This document shows, piece after piece, positions 7,967 to 16,910 of a stretch of 64,000 nucleotides of DNA. Location: positions 62,001-126,000 of the forward strand of contig NZ_JAHZIA010000039.1 of NCBI RefSeq assembly GCF_019420015.1, in the 5' to 3' direction. The number at the start of each line of letters is the position of its first letter. Within the stretch, counting starts at the first letter, position 1. The DNA is from Anaerofustis sp. Its GTDB lineage: Bacteria > Bacillota > Clostridia > Eubacteriales > Anaerofustaceae. The notes under the pieces are model-generated. The model saw only the letters and a list, made by a program, of their open reading frames with translations, ran no database searches and was not told the origin of the DNA. A program made the position numbers and the translations under genes.

Positions 7967-9303
7967 TGAAAAATTTATCATTAAAAACTAAACTTAATTT
8001 TTGGTATATATTTGTAATAGCTCTTATACTTATTTCAACTCTTGTATTTTTATCCATAAGTATGGGAGGATTTACGAATATAACATTAAAACAGACCTTA
8101 CAGGAAGAAATAAACGAATGTGTGGAAGATATAAACGATGAAGGGTTTGAAGAAATATACGATGATGATTTTGAGTTTTATAAAGATGGAGTGGAAATAG
8201 CTATATACCAAAACGGTGATTTGTTTAGAGGTAATGTTCCTTCCGATATAGATTTAAAACATCTTTCTTATTCTGATGGATTTAACGAATATAAAGGAAA
8301 TTCAAACAACTGGTATGTTTATGATAAGATGACAAATATTGACGAAGTTTTTATAAGGGGATATATGTCTATATCTACTATTGAAACTTTTAATACTTTT
8401 ATCATAAAAATATTTATAATAATTATACCTATCCTTTTGATTATTTCAGCCTTGGTCGGATACTTTATAACAAAGAGAACTCTGTCCCCTATTGATAAAA
8501 TAGTGGACACTGCAATCAATATATCAAACGGAAATGATTTATCAAGAAGAATTAATTTGAACGATGATTCCAAAAATGAAATAAACTTAATGGCAAAGAC
8601 TTTTGATGAGATGTTTGAAAGACTTGAAACTTCATTCGAAAATGAGAAAAAATTTACTTCTGACGCTTCTCATGAACTTAGAACACCTGTTTCTGTTATA
8701 TTAGCCTCTTGTGATTATGCTTTATACGAAGGTAGTGAAAAAGAACAAAAAGAGGCTTTGAATTTAATAAAAGAACAAGGAGAAAAACTTTCTTCTTTAA
8801 TTTCTCAACTTCTTATGTTTACAAGATTTGATTTTAACAGAATTAAGATTCAAAAAGAAAAAATCAATTTAAAAGAGCTTGTAGAAAGCGTTTGTGAGGA
8901 AATGGAAATAAAGGCAAAAGAAAAAAACATAGTTCTAAACTCAAAAATAAATGAAAATATTAATATATGTTCGGATACAGTTTTATTAATGCGAGTATTT
9001 ATTAATCTAATATCAAACGCCATAAAATACGGCAAAGATAACGGCTATGTAAATATAACATCTTATAAGGAAAATGATCATGTAGTTTGTATTGTTGAAG
9101 ACAACGGAATCGGAATAAACAGTGAAAATATAAATAAAATATGGAATAGGTTCTATCAAGTTAATCCTTCAAGGGATAATGAAAACAGCCTCGGGCTTGG
9201 ATTGTCGATGGTAAAAACAATAATAGAAAAACTGGATGGAAGTATATCAGTAAGCAGTAAAGAGAACGTTGGAACAAAATTTAAAATAATTTTAAAAAAT
9301 TAA
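7966..9303 (+). CDS. Membrane sensor histidine kinase
   Basis: A 445-aa kinase paired with the regulator at 7295. TM1 is at about 11-33, then an extracytoplasmic sensor of about 110 residues that is strikingly acidic (for example EIYDDDFEF), then TM2 at about 143-167, HAMP, and HisKA with the phospho-acceptor His in SDASHELRTPV. The HATPase domain shows N box NLISNAIKYG, VEDNGIGI, and GLGLSMVK. An acidic sensor recalls cation- or cationic-peptide-sensing kinases such as PhoQ; that comparison is inference only. Translation is coupled to the regulator by a one-base overlap. Confidence 0.92.
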   Translation: MKNLSLKTKLNFWYIFVIALILISTLVFLSISMGGFTNITLKQTLQEEINECVEDINDEGFEEIYDDDFEFYKDGVEIAIYQNGDLFRGNVPSDIDLKHLSYSDGFNEYKGNSNNWYVYDKMTNIDEVFIRGYMSISTIETFNTFIIKIFIIIIPILLIISALVGYFITKRTLSPIDKIVDTAINISNGNDLSRRINLNDDSKNEINLMAKTFDEMFERLETSFENEKKFTSDASHELRTPVSVILASCDYALYEGSEKEQKEALNLIKEQGEKLSSLISQLLMFTRFDFNRIKIQKEKINLKELVESVCEEMEIKAKEKNIVLNSKINENINICSDTVLLMRVFINLISNAIKYGKDNGYVNITSYKENDHVVCIVEDNGIGINSENINKIWNRFYQVNPSRDNENSLGLGLSMVKTIIEKLDGSISVSSKENVGTKFKIILKN

Positions 9304-9306
9304 ATT

Positions 9307-9340
9307 CTTTAATTTTACTTTAATTTTTCTTTTCTATTAT
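9307..9340 (+). promoter_or_regulatory. Promoter with response-regulator boxes upstream of the secreted-protein gene
   Basis: An 11-bp tandem repeat (CTTTAATTTTA at 9307-9317, CTTTAATTTTT at 9318-9328) lies upstream of TATTAT at 9335-9340. Distances from repeat core to -10 are identical to those at 7229-7261, which points to control by the adjacent two-component system. Confidence 0.6.
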
Positions 9341-9383
9341 CAAAGCATAAAAAGAAGGTATCGAAAAAACGGAGGAAAGAAAA

Positions 9384-10157
9384 ATGAAAAAGAAAACAGT
9401 TTTGATTATGGTTACAATCATTGGTATAACATTAGTAGGTGCAAGCGTATTTGCAAAAGAAGTTGGTATGAACCATATGGTAAATCCACTTGAAAACAAA
9501 ACAAATTTAACAAATGACAGTATTACAACAACAAGTGATACACAAACAAGTGAAATAACATCAGTACAAGTTGCTTCAGTTAGACAAGATGATGAAAGTA
9601 AAAATAAAATAGATGTTAATTTTAAGAAAAAAGTTATATGGGACAACAATATAAGCATAACAGTTACTGACGCAAATGGAAATAGTTATAACGCAAGAAT
9701 AACAGATAAAGACGATGACGATATGGAATTTTATGTAGATAACATAAAAGACGGACAAAGCTACACAGTAACTATTCAAGGTATAAAAGCTTATAACGAA
9801 AACGCTTTTTCAAGCTTAAAAATTAATTTTGAAACAAAGAAACAAGAAAAATCAGTTAAATCTAACCTTAAAGTAAAAGACGTTGATTTTGACAGAGAAG
9901 ACAGAGAAGTATCATTTGATTTTGATAAGTTAATAAAAGCAAAATCAAACGCATATATAGTAATTAAAGATTCAAATGGGAATACTTACTCAGATAAAAA
10001 TTCATATCTAATATGTGATGAAGACGATATAGAATTATTCTTAGATAAAAATCTAACTCAAGGTAAAAAATATACATATAGCATCTACGGTGTAACACAA
10101 AGCGGAAGTAATTCTTACAAAACAATAACAGGAAGCTTCACAGCTTGGGACGACTAA
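9384..10157 (+). CDS. Secreted protein with two tandem beta-rich domains
   Basis: 257 aa with a Sec signal peptide (MKKKTVLIMV start, likely cleaved after SVFA at residue 24) and no anchor. After a Thr/Ser-rich linker (about 35-60) there are two related domains at about 58-151 and 162-255. Each has a V/I-x-V-x-D-x-NGN-x-Y hairpin (SITVTDANGNSY and AYIVIKDSNGNTY), an acidic patch (TDKDDDDMEF; CDEDDIELF), and a Y-x-x-x-I-x-G strand. The pattern suggests Ig-like beta-sandwiches, perhaps Ca-binding at the acidic patches. It has its own GGAGG site and a promoter matching that of the two-component system upstream. I do not recognise a family with known function. Confidence 0.7.
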   Translation: MKKKTVLIMVTIIGITLVGASVFAKEVGMNHMVNPLENKTNLTNDSITTTSDTQTSEITSVQVASVRQDDESKNKIDVNFKKKVIWDNNISITVTDANGNSYNARITDKDDDDMEFYVDNIKDGQSYTVTIQGIKAYNENAFSSLKINFETKKQEKSVKSNLKVKDVDFDREDREVSFDFDKLIKAKSNAYIVIKDSNGNTYSDKNSYLICDEDDIELFLDKNLTQGKKYTYSIYGVTQSGSNSYKTITGSFTAWDD

Positions 10158-10170
10158 AAAAATGATAATA

Positions 10171-10198
10171 AAAAAGACTTACTTATGTAAGTCTTTTT
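10171..10198 (+). terminator. Bidirectional intrinsic terminator
   Basis: The stem AAAAAGACTTAC/GTAAGTCTTTTT (10171-10182 with 10187-10198) has a TTAT loop. It serves the secreted-protein gene and, on the other strand, ftsY, whose stop codon overlaps its edge. Confidence 0.9.
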
Positions 10199-11094
10199 TA
10201 AATTATTGCATCCACAAAGTCGTCTACATTAAATTCTTCCAAATCCTCGAGGCTTTCTCCAAGCCCTACATACCACATAGGAGGTTTATCCTCTCCGGCA
10301 AGAGAAACAATAACGCCTCCCTTTGCGCTTCCGTCTAATTTTGTCATTATTATACCGTCAACTTTTGCACTTTCATTAAAGCTTTCCGCCTGAATAACAC
10401 TGTTTTGTCCCGCCCCGGCATCAAGAACAAGAACAGTATATAAATTATATTCTCCTTTAAATTTATCACAAACCCTATAAATTTTATTAAGTTCATCCAT
10501 GAGATTTTTTTTATTTTGGAGTCTACCTGCACTGTCCGCAAGGATTATATCCATATTTTTTGCTTTTGCAGAATCCAGGCAGTCGTAAATTACACTTGCA
10601 GGATCTTGACCTTGTTTACTCTTTACGATTGGAACATTAAGCCTTTCTGCCCAAGTGGATAGTTGTTCGCTGGCTGCCGCTCTAAATGTATCTGCCGCAG
10701 CTAAAATAACTTTATTGTCGTCCTTTAAAAATTTGTTTGCAAGCTTTGCTATTGTTGTTGTCTTTCCTGCACCGTTTACCCCTATAAAAAGTATTAAAGC
10801 AGGTTTTTTTATTTCTTTATCCCAAAGGTTTAAACTAAGTCTGTTTTTGATTTCTTCTTTGATTAAGTCGTAAAGTTTGTTTATATCTTTTACATCTTTT
10901 TTTGTTGCGTTTTCCTTTACGTTTTCTATTATTTCTTCACTAACACTAAAAGGAATATCACTTAAAATGAGAACTTCGATTAATTCTTCATATAAATCAT
11001 CATCGATCTTGTTTGAAGAAAATACATCTTTTAATTTAGACAAAAGACTTTTTTTTGTTTTATCCAATCCTTTATTGTATTTTTCTTTTGACAC
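10198..11094 (-). CDS. ftsY: Signal recognition particle receptor FtsY
   Basis: A 298-aa SRP-type GTPase that docks ribosome-SRP complexes at the membrane and delivers them to SecYEG. An N domain (about 1-85) is followed by a G domain with GVNGAGKTTT (P-loop), DTFRAAA, DSAGR (G3) and TKLDGSAKGG (G4). The acidic A domain of E. coli FtsY is absent, as usual in Firmicutes, so membrane targeting relies on the N-terminal helix. The start lies inside the 3' end of smc (23-bp overlap), so the two are translationally coupled. This is the last gene of the plsX-acpP-rnc-smc-ftsY run. Confidence 0.95.
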   Translation of the reverse strand: MSKEKYNKGLDKTKKSLLSKLKDVFSSNKIDDDLYEELIEVLILSDIPFSVSEEIIENVKENATKKDVKDINKLYDLIKEEIKNRLSLNLWDKEIKKPALILFIGVNGAGKTTTIAKLANKFLKDDNKVILAAADTFRAAASEQLSTWAERLNVPIVKSKQGQDPASVIYDCLDSAKAKNMDIILADSAGRLQNKKNLMDELNKIYRVCDKFKGEYNLYTVLVLDAGAGQNSVIQAESFNESAKVDGIIMTKLDGSAKGGVIVSLAGEDKPPMWYVGLGESLEDLEEFNVDDFVDAII

Positions 11095-14000
11095 TTATTT
11101 CACCGCCTTCATGTATATCTTTTAATTTAACACTTACGATTCTTGTAATACCTTCACTGCCCATAGTTGCACCGTAAAGAACATCCGCAATACCCATAGT
11201 TATTTTTCTGTGAGTTACTATAATAAATTGATTATCTTCTATTATGGATTTTAAATAATTACAGAATCTTGCAACATTTGCGTCATCCAGTGCCGCATCA
11301 ATCTCGTCAAGAACGCAAAAAGGTGCAGGTTTTAATTTCAGTATCGCAAAAATCAAAGCTATTGCCGTCATTGATTTTTCTCCTCCGGATAATGACGAAA
11401 TATTTTTCAGTTTAGTCTTTGGAGGAGAAGCCACGATATCTATACCGCTTTCCATTATATCTTCCGGATTTGTAAGAATAAGCTTTGCATTACCTCCGTT
11501 AAACAACTTTTTAAATACTATCTCAAACTCTTTATTTATGTTGTTAAACTCCCTTAAAAATCTTTCTTCTATTTTTGAGTTCATATCTCCTATGATATGT
11601 AGAAGTTCATCTTTTGAATTTTCAAGGTCATCTTTTTGTTCTTTCAGAAATTCAAACCTTTCTTTTACTTCTTTGTACTCTTCTATCGATTCAACATTTA
11701 TATTACCGAGTTTTTTTATGGAAGATTTTAAATCTTTTACTTTAATTTCGGTTTCTAAAAGATTATCAATAGGCTTCTTAAATTCAACGGCTTGCGCATA
11801 CGTCAAATTGTAATCTTCAATGATACCTTTTTGCAAATATTCCATTTCAAGAGATATTTTATCTTTGGTATTCTCGATTTTTTGAATTTTTTCGCTTAAA
11901 GAGAATCTTTCTTCCTGTAAGTCTTTCAGATTTAAATTAATATTTTCAAACTCATCGTTAGCCTGTTTCTTTTTATCTATTAAAAGAGTATACTTATCAT
12001 CAAGATTTTTTTTCAAATTGTCATAATCTTCGTCCAATTCTTTTGCTTCATTGATTGCCTTGTTCAGTATACCGATATTAATCTCATTTTCTTCAATTTC
12101 ATCCCCGGCAGCAGCAATAGATTCATTGATGCTTTTAATATTGTTTTTTATATCTTCAATATCAAAGTTATATTTTTTAAGTTTGGCTTCTTCTTTATAT
12201 AAATCAATTTCCTGCTTATTTAATTCCGTTGCCTTATCCAGATACTTATCTTTGTATAGCCCCATTCCTATCTGAGAAATTTCATCCTTTTTACTTTCGA
12301 TTTCTTCATAAAGGTTTTCAATTTCTTTCTTAGAATTTTCATTCATAATGAGTATCTTCTCATCAGATTTTTCTAAATCCTCAATCTTTTTTTTGTTGTC
12401 TTCGTATGCTTTGTACATCCTGTCAAGATTGTCTTCGGCATCTCTGTTTTTATCTTCTTCTTTACTTATAAGCAAAGTTAAATTATTTATCTCTTCAGCC
12501 TTTGTTTTTAACTCTTTATCTTTTTTTTCTAACTGATTATCAAAAGAATCTCCCTGCTTTAAAAATTGATTATAGTCCTCAACAGCTTTTTTTATTTTTT
12601 CCCTTAATTTATCTATCTCATTTTTTCTTGACAACAAGCCTTTGTCGTTATTTTTATTATGTCCACCGATTAAAGCTCCTCCCGGGAAAAGAACCTCACC
12701 GTCTAGAGTTGCTATCTTATATTTATGCCCGCTTGATTTGGCAAATATATTTGCATTCTCTAAAGTATCAAAAATCAAAAGAGTTCCCAGAGAGTTTTTA
12801 ACTATATTTTCAAATTTACTTTCGTATTTTACCAAATTACTGGCAATACCTTCAAAACCCTTTGCTCTTTTAACAGCAGAATCAAGATTATATATTTCTC
12901 TAGGTTTTATTATATTATGAGGCAAAAAAGTTATTCTTCCCCATCTGTTTTCTTTCAATATTTTTATAGCCTTTGATGCAATTGATTCATTTTTTACAAT
13001 TACATGTTCTATATTTGAAGCCAAAGACTTTTGAATCGCCTCCATATATTTTTCCGGAACGGTAATAATATCACCGAGAGTTCCGTAAATATCTTCTTTC
13101 AAATCATTTTGTTTTGCAAATTCAAAAAGCTTTTTTATCGCAAACTTATATCCTTCTTTGTTTTCTTCATAACCCGTAAGAATATCACGTTGCCCTTTTA
13201 AAAGTTTTACTTTATTATATTTTTCAAGAAGTTTCTCGCGAAAATCAGCCTTCGCCTCCTCTATCAAATACCTTTCTTCAAGTAGTTTATTATTTTCATC
13301 ATCAAGCTTTTCCAGCTTTTCTTCATTTAAGGTATTGTCTATATTTTCAATCGAACTCTCCAATAAATCAATATCTTCTTTTAACGATACATTCTCTTCT
13401 TTCAATTTAGCGATAATAAATTTATTGTTTTCTATTCGGTTTATGCTGTCACTAAGAAGACTCTCTTTATCTTTAAGAAGTCTCTCTTTTATTTTTAAAT
13501 TTATATTTTCTTTTTCTATCGCACTTTCCGTTTCGTCTGCCAACCCTTTTAATCTTTCCACTTCAGTTTTTAAAGCATCAAACTCTTTTGTCAAATTTTC
13601 ATAAAGAATCTCTTGTTCCTTTGATTTTGTTTCAAGCTCATCCAAAGAATTAAAATTTATGCTTTTCTCTTTTTCAAGCTTAATAATACCTTCTTTTAAT
13701 GATTGTATATTTTCCGCATGGTTGGCTATCTTACTTTTGTTTACTTCCACCTCTACTTTTGAATTTTCGTATGTGGATATAAAATCATGAATTTCTTTAT
13801 TTGCTTTATTTATTTCTTCATCAAAAGAGTTGATTTCAACTTTAAGTTCACTGTACTTCTTATCAAGTACTGAGATGTTTTCCTCTTGCTCCCTTAAAGT
13901 ATCTTTCATTACGGATTCATTATGCTCTGTTTCGGTCAATTCTTTTTTTAATTTATCCGTTTTATGTACAAATAAATTAAGTTCCAAGCCTTTTAAATCT

Positions 14001-14659
14001 TCACTTAATGCAATATATTCTTTTGCTTTTCTTGAATTCCTCTTAAGGGTAGGAATCCTCTTTTCCAACTCAGATATAATATCTAAAATTCTGTAAAGAT
14101 TATTTTGTGTTTTGTCTAATTTCTTTAAAGCTTCGTTTTTTCTGGTCTTATATTTTACAATACCTACGGCTTCCTCTATCATTAATTTTCTTTCAACGGC
14201 AGAATTGTTCACAATGCTCTCTATTTTACCCTGAGATATAATTGAGTACCCTTCTCTTGAAAGTCCCGTATCCATGAATAACTCTTGAATATCTTTAAGC
14301 CTTACGGAATTCTTGTTTATATAATATTCACTTTCTCCCGAGCGATAAAGCCTCCTTGAAACATTAACTTCACTGTATTCACTTGGAAGAATTCCCGTAG
14401 TGTTGTCTATTGTTATACTTACAAAAGCATATCCAAGGGCTCTCTTTTCTTCGGTTCCGGAAAATATAACATCTTCCATCTTCCCGCCTCTTAAAGACTT
14501 CACTCTTTGTTCACCCAATACCCATCGTATTGCATCAACAATATTACTTTTACCGCTTCCGTTAGGACCTACGATTCCCGTTACTTTATTATCGAATATT
14601 ATTTCTACTTTTTGTCCGAAAGATTTGAAACCGTAAATTTCAACTTTTTTTAAATACAT
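11072..14659 (-). CDS. smc: Chromosome segregation protein SMC
   Basis: About 1195 aa, the full length of a bacterial SMC ATPase, which dimerises and with ScpAB extrudes DNA loops for chromosome compaction and segregation. The N-terminal head has Walker A GPNGSGKSN and the Q-loop. Two long coiled-coil arms (about 170-480 and 670-1020) flank a hinge (about 500-660, with GGALIGGHNKNN). The C-terminal head has signature LSGGEK and Walker B VLDEIDAALDDANV. I prefer the ATG at 14659 (MYLKKVEIYGFKSF), because the in-frame GTG at 14668 lies within the AGGTGG ribosome-binding site. That site overlaps the rnc stop codon. Confidence 0.96.
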   Translation of the reverse strand: MYLKKVEIYGFKSFGQKVEIIFDNKVTGIVGPNGSGKSNIVDAIRWVLGEQRVKSLRGGKMEDVIFSGTEEKRALGYAFVSITIDNTTGILPSEYSEVNVSRRLYRSGESEYYINKNSVRLKDIQELFMDTGLSREGYSIISQGKIESIVNNSAVERKLMIEEAVGIVKYKTRKNEALKKLDKTQNNLYRILDIISELEKRIPTLKRNSRKAKEYIALSEDLKGLELNLFVHKTDKLKKELTETEHNESVMKDTLREQEENISVLDKKYSELKVEINSFDEEINKANKEIHDFISTYENSKVEVEVNKSKIANHAENIQSLKEGIIKLEKEKSINFNSLDELETKSKEQEILYENLTKEFDALKTEVERLKGLADETESAIEKENINLKIKERLLKDKESLLSDSINRIENNKFIIAKLKEENVSLKEDIDLLESSIENIDNTLNEEKLEKLDDENNKLLEERYLIEEAKADFREKLLEKYNKVKLLKGQRDILTGYEENKEGYKFAIKKLFEFAKQNDLKEDIYGTLGDIITVPEKYMEAIQKSLASNIEHVIVKNESIASKAIKILKENRWGRITFLPHNIIKPREIYNLDSAVKRAKGFEGIASNLVKYESKFENIVKNSLGTLLIFDTLENANIFAKSSGHKYKIATLDGEVLFPGGALIGGHNKNNDKGLLSRKNEIDKLREKIKKAVEDYNQFLKQGDSFDNQLEKKDKELKTKAEEINNLTLLISKEEDKNRDAEDNLDRMYKAYEDNKKKIEDLEKSDEKILIMNENSKKEIENLYEEIESKKDEISQIGMGLYKDKYLDKATELNKQEIDLYKEEAKLKKYNFDIEDIKNNIKSINESIAAAGDEIEENEINIGILNKAINEAKELDEDYDNLKKNLDDKYTLLIDKKKQANDEFENINLNLKDLQEERFSLSEKIQKIENTKDKISLEMEYLQKGIIEDYNLTYAQAVEFKKPIDNLLETEIKVKDLKSSIKKLGNINVESIEEYKEVKERFEFLKEQKDDLENSKDELLHIIGDMNSKIEERFLREFNNINKEFEIVFKKLFNGGNAKLILTNPEDIMESGIDIVASPPKTKLKNISSLSGGEKSMTAIALIFAILKLKPAPFCVLDEIDAALDDANVARFCNYLKSIIEDNQFIIVTHRKITMGIADVLYGATMGSEGITRIVSVKLKDIHEGGEISVKRKIQ

Positions 14660-14668
14660 TATTACCAC

Positions 14669-15361
14669 CTAAATTAATTTAAGTTTTTTCAGTGTGTTTA
14701 AAGCAGCATGCTGCTCAGATTCCTTTTTATTTTTACCTTCACCTTCACCCATATCTTTATTGTTTATTATAACCTTTGAAGTAAAAACCTGATCGTGTTC
14801 CGGTCCTTTAATCTGAACCAATTCGTAAGAAAAATCTTTTATGCTTTTTGAATGTATATATTCCTGTAAGAGGGTTTTATAATCATATGTTAACTTACCT
14901 TTTATAGCCTTTTGTATAATATCAGAAAGCAAGTTCAAAGCTATTTGACTTACACTTTCATAATTACTATCCAAATAAATTGCGCCTAAAACCGCTTCAA
15001 AACAGTCGGCTATTATATTTTTTTTATATTTTCCACCACTGTGCATCTCTCCTTTTCCGAGAAGTATATATTCACCAAGATTAAGTTTTTCACTTGCAAT
15101 ATACAACGAATCGGCACAAACGATTAATGCTCTTTGCTTTGTAAGCACACCTTCTTTTTGATCCTTAAGAGTCTTATAAAGATATGCTCCCACACATAAA
15201 TCCAAAACAGCATCTCCCAAAAACTCAAGTCTTTCATTATTTTCAAGAGATTTATTTTCATTGCTTTTAGAAGAATGCGTAAGAGCAACTTTTATTAAAT
15301 CCTTATTTTTAAATTTATATCCTAACTTATTTTCTAATTTATCCAGATTTTTTATATCCAT
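14669..15361 (-). CDS. rnc: Ribonuclease III
   Basis: A 230-aa double-strand-specific RNase that processes rRNA precursors and structured mRNAs. The catalytic signature NNERLEFLGDAVLDL lies in the N-terminal nuclease domain, and the second metal-ligand region is CFEAVLGAIYLDS. A C-terminal dsRNA-binding domain (about 157-228) ends in KKESEQHAALNTLKKL. Length is standard. It ends with TAG overlapping the ribosome-binding site of smc, so translation is coupled. A strong stem-loop lies between acpP and this gene. Confidence 0.96.
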   Translation of the reverse strand: MDIKNLDKLENKLGYKFKNKDLIKVALTHSSKSNENKSLENNERLEFLGDAVLDLCVGAYLYKTLKDQKEGVLTKQRALIVCADSLYIASEKLNLGEYILLGKGEMHSGGKYKKNIIADCFEAVLGAIYLDSNYESVSQIALNLLSDIIQKAIKGKLTYDYKTLLQEYIHSKSIKDFSYELVQIKGPEHDQVFTSKVIINNKDMGEGEGKNKKESEQHAALNTLKKLKLI

Positions 15362-15421
15362 TTCCTACCTCATAAACCATGTAAAAAATTACAGAAAATT
15401 CCTTTAATTTTTTAAATAGTT

Positions 15422-15444
15422 TAAGGCTCCTAAAAGGAGCCTTA
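15422..15444 (-). other. Stem-loop between acpP and rnc
   Basis: A perfect hairpin (AAGGCTCC with GGAGCCTT, 15423-15430 with 15436-15443). On the minus strand, where the genes lie, the following bases are A-rich rather than T-rich, so termination would be weak. The T-run is on the plus strand. It may be a processing or attenuation element between acpP and rnc. Confidence 0.5.
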
Positions 15445-15459
15445 TTCTTTTATTTATTT

Positions 15460-15684
15460 TTATAATGATTCCAAATAGTCAACAACGTCTTTAACCGTCT
15501 TCATATCTTCAAGCTTATCTTCTTCGATTTCAATGTTAAATTCATCTTCAAAATCAGCAATAAGCTCAATTAATGTTAACGAATCAACATCCAAGTCATC
15601 GGTAAAAGAAGTATCCATTGTAACGGCTTCTTCACTTACTTCCAATTGCTTAACGATAATATCTCTAACCCTTTCAAAAATCAT
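15460..15684 (-). CDS. acpP: Acyl carrier protein
   Basis: A 74-aa acidic carrier of fatty-acid synthesis intermediates. The phosphopantetheine attachment site is S35 in DLDVDSLTLIEL, followed by the helix II acidic face (EDEFNIEIEEDKLEDM). It is modified from CoA, whose biosynthetic genes lie at 60394-64000. It follows plsX by 59 bp, the common Firmicutes order linking lipid synthesis to rnc-smc. An AGGAGG-like site precedes the ATG. Confidence 0.95.
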   Translation of the reverse strand: MIFERVRDIIVKQLEVSEEAVTMDTSFTDDLDVDSLTLIELIADFEDEFNIEIEEDKLEDMKTVKDVVDYLESL

Positions 15685-15743
15685 TTTTTATTCCTCCATA
15701 CACTAATACTTTTTATTATATATATACTTATATCATATATTCC

Positions 15744-16730
15744 TTATTTAGCATAGATATTTTTTATTTTTTCTAAAACTTCATTTTCTTCGAATTTAAT
15801 AGCCTGTTTTATGGCATTTTTAAATGCAGTTTCGTCAGAATTTCCATGGGCTTTTATTATCCCCCCGTTAACACCAAGCAACGGAGCTCCTCCGTATCTT
15901 TTTGAAGACAATTTCGACATCTCCTCATTTAATACATTCTTTGCCAAAACATAACTTATTTTTGTTTTTGTATTCGTATAAAATACATCTTTTAGTATTG
16001 ACTTCATTAAATTGCCCATACCCTCTATGGTTTTTAAAATTATATTACCGGTAAATCCGTCACAAACAACCACATCATTGTCGCTGTTCATTATTTCTGT
16101 TCCTTCTATATTTCCGACAAAATTTATTTCTTTGTTTTCTTTTAAAACCTGATGTATTTCTTTATATAATTTGTTTCCTTTTTCTTCTTCAGAACCTATA
16201 TTTGCAAGTGCCACCTTTGGATTCTTAACTCCCATTACATTTTCCATATATATGCTGGACATAGTAGCAAACTGTTCTATATAATCACTGTTACAGTCGG
16301 CATTTGCACCGCAGTCCATCAACAAAATAGGCTTTTTTCTTGCCGGAAGCACAGCCCCCAAAGCAGGACGTTTAATCCCTTTGATTCTTCCTGTAACAAG
16401 AACACCTGCCGAAAGTACCGCACCCGTACTCCCTGCAGTAACCAAAACACTGTTTCTGTCTTCTTTTATTTTATTTGCTGCAACAACAAGAGAAGATTGT
16501 TTTTTCCTTCTTATCGCAAGTGCGCTTTCATCATGACAGGTTATTTCTTCCGGCGCATGAATGATACTTATTTTATCCATACTTAAATTATTTTCTTCAA
16601 ATACTTTTCTTATTTTTTCTTCATGACCGACAAGAGTTATTTCTCTGTCAAATTCTTTTACCGCCAAAACAGCCCCTTTTACCATTGCATCAGGAGCAAA
16701 ATCTCCACCAAAAGCATCTACGTATATCAT
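15744..16730 (-). CDS. plsX: Phosphate acyltransferase PlsX
   Basis: 328 aa. PlsX converts acyl-ACP and phosphate to acyl-phosphate, the donor used by PlsY for the first acylation of glycerol-3-phosphate. Typical segments are visible: the start MIYVDAFGGDFAPDAMVKGA (variant of the usual D-A-M-G-G-D), AGSTGAVLSAG, LMDCGANADC, and VVCDGFTGNIILKTIEG. Length fits the family (about 330). A GAGG site precedes the ATG. It leads the plsX-acpP pair; acyl-ACP is supplied by the fatty-acid genes elsewhere. Confidence 0.95.
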   Translation of the reverse strand: MIYVDAFGGDFAPDAMVKGAVLAVKEFDREITLVGHEEKIRKVFEENNLSMDKISIIHAPEEITCHDESALAIRRKKQSSLVVAANKIKEDRNSVLVTAGSTGAVLSAGVLVTGRIKGIKRPALGAVLPARKKPILLMDCGANADCNSDYIEQFATMSSIYMENVMGVKNPKVALANIGSEEEKGNKLYKEIHQVLKENKEINFVGNIEGTEIMNSDNDVVVCDGFTGNIILKTIEGMGNLMKSILKDVFYTNTKTKISYVLAKNVLNEEMSKLSSKRYGGAPLLGVNGGIIKAHGNSDETAFKNAIKQAIKFEENEVLEKIKNIYAK

Positions 16731-16875
16731 ATTATTTACCTCTTATTTATTATTATTAATAATGTTTATATAATTCATCAAAACATATAAATTATATCAT
16801 AAAAAAAATGTCTTTTCTATAAAACCTTATCCATATAATACATTTTGTACACTTCATCATAATATGGATTATAAT

Positions 16876-16904
16876 AAAAGATACTGTATCAAACAGTATC
16901 TTTT
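16876..16904 (-). terminator. Terminator after pcrA
   Basis: The stem AAAAGATACTGT/ACAGTATCTTTT (16876-16887 with 16893-16904) has T-runs on both strands. It lies directly after the pcrA stop and insulates it from plsX. Confidence 0.88.
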
Positions 16905-16910
16905 TTCAAT

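Noticed and set aside
12502..12920. Open frames of 90-99 codons on the plus strand opposite smc (and similar ones at 11538, 13335, 13830 and 14400)
   Set aside because: They are antisense to a certain gene, lack ribosome-binding sites, and have the low-complexity Ser/Phe/Leu composition expected from reversing an AT-rich coiled-coil gene.
15422..15444. Full terminator between acpP and rnc
   Set aside because: The T-run is on the opposite strand; on the coding strand the stem is followed by A-rich sequence, so I report it only as a stem-loop.
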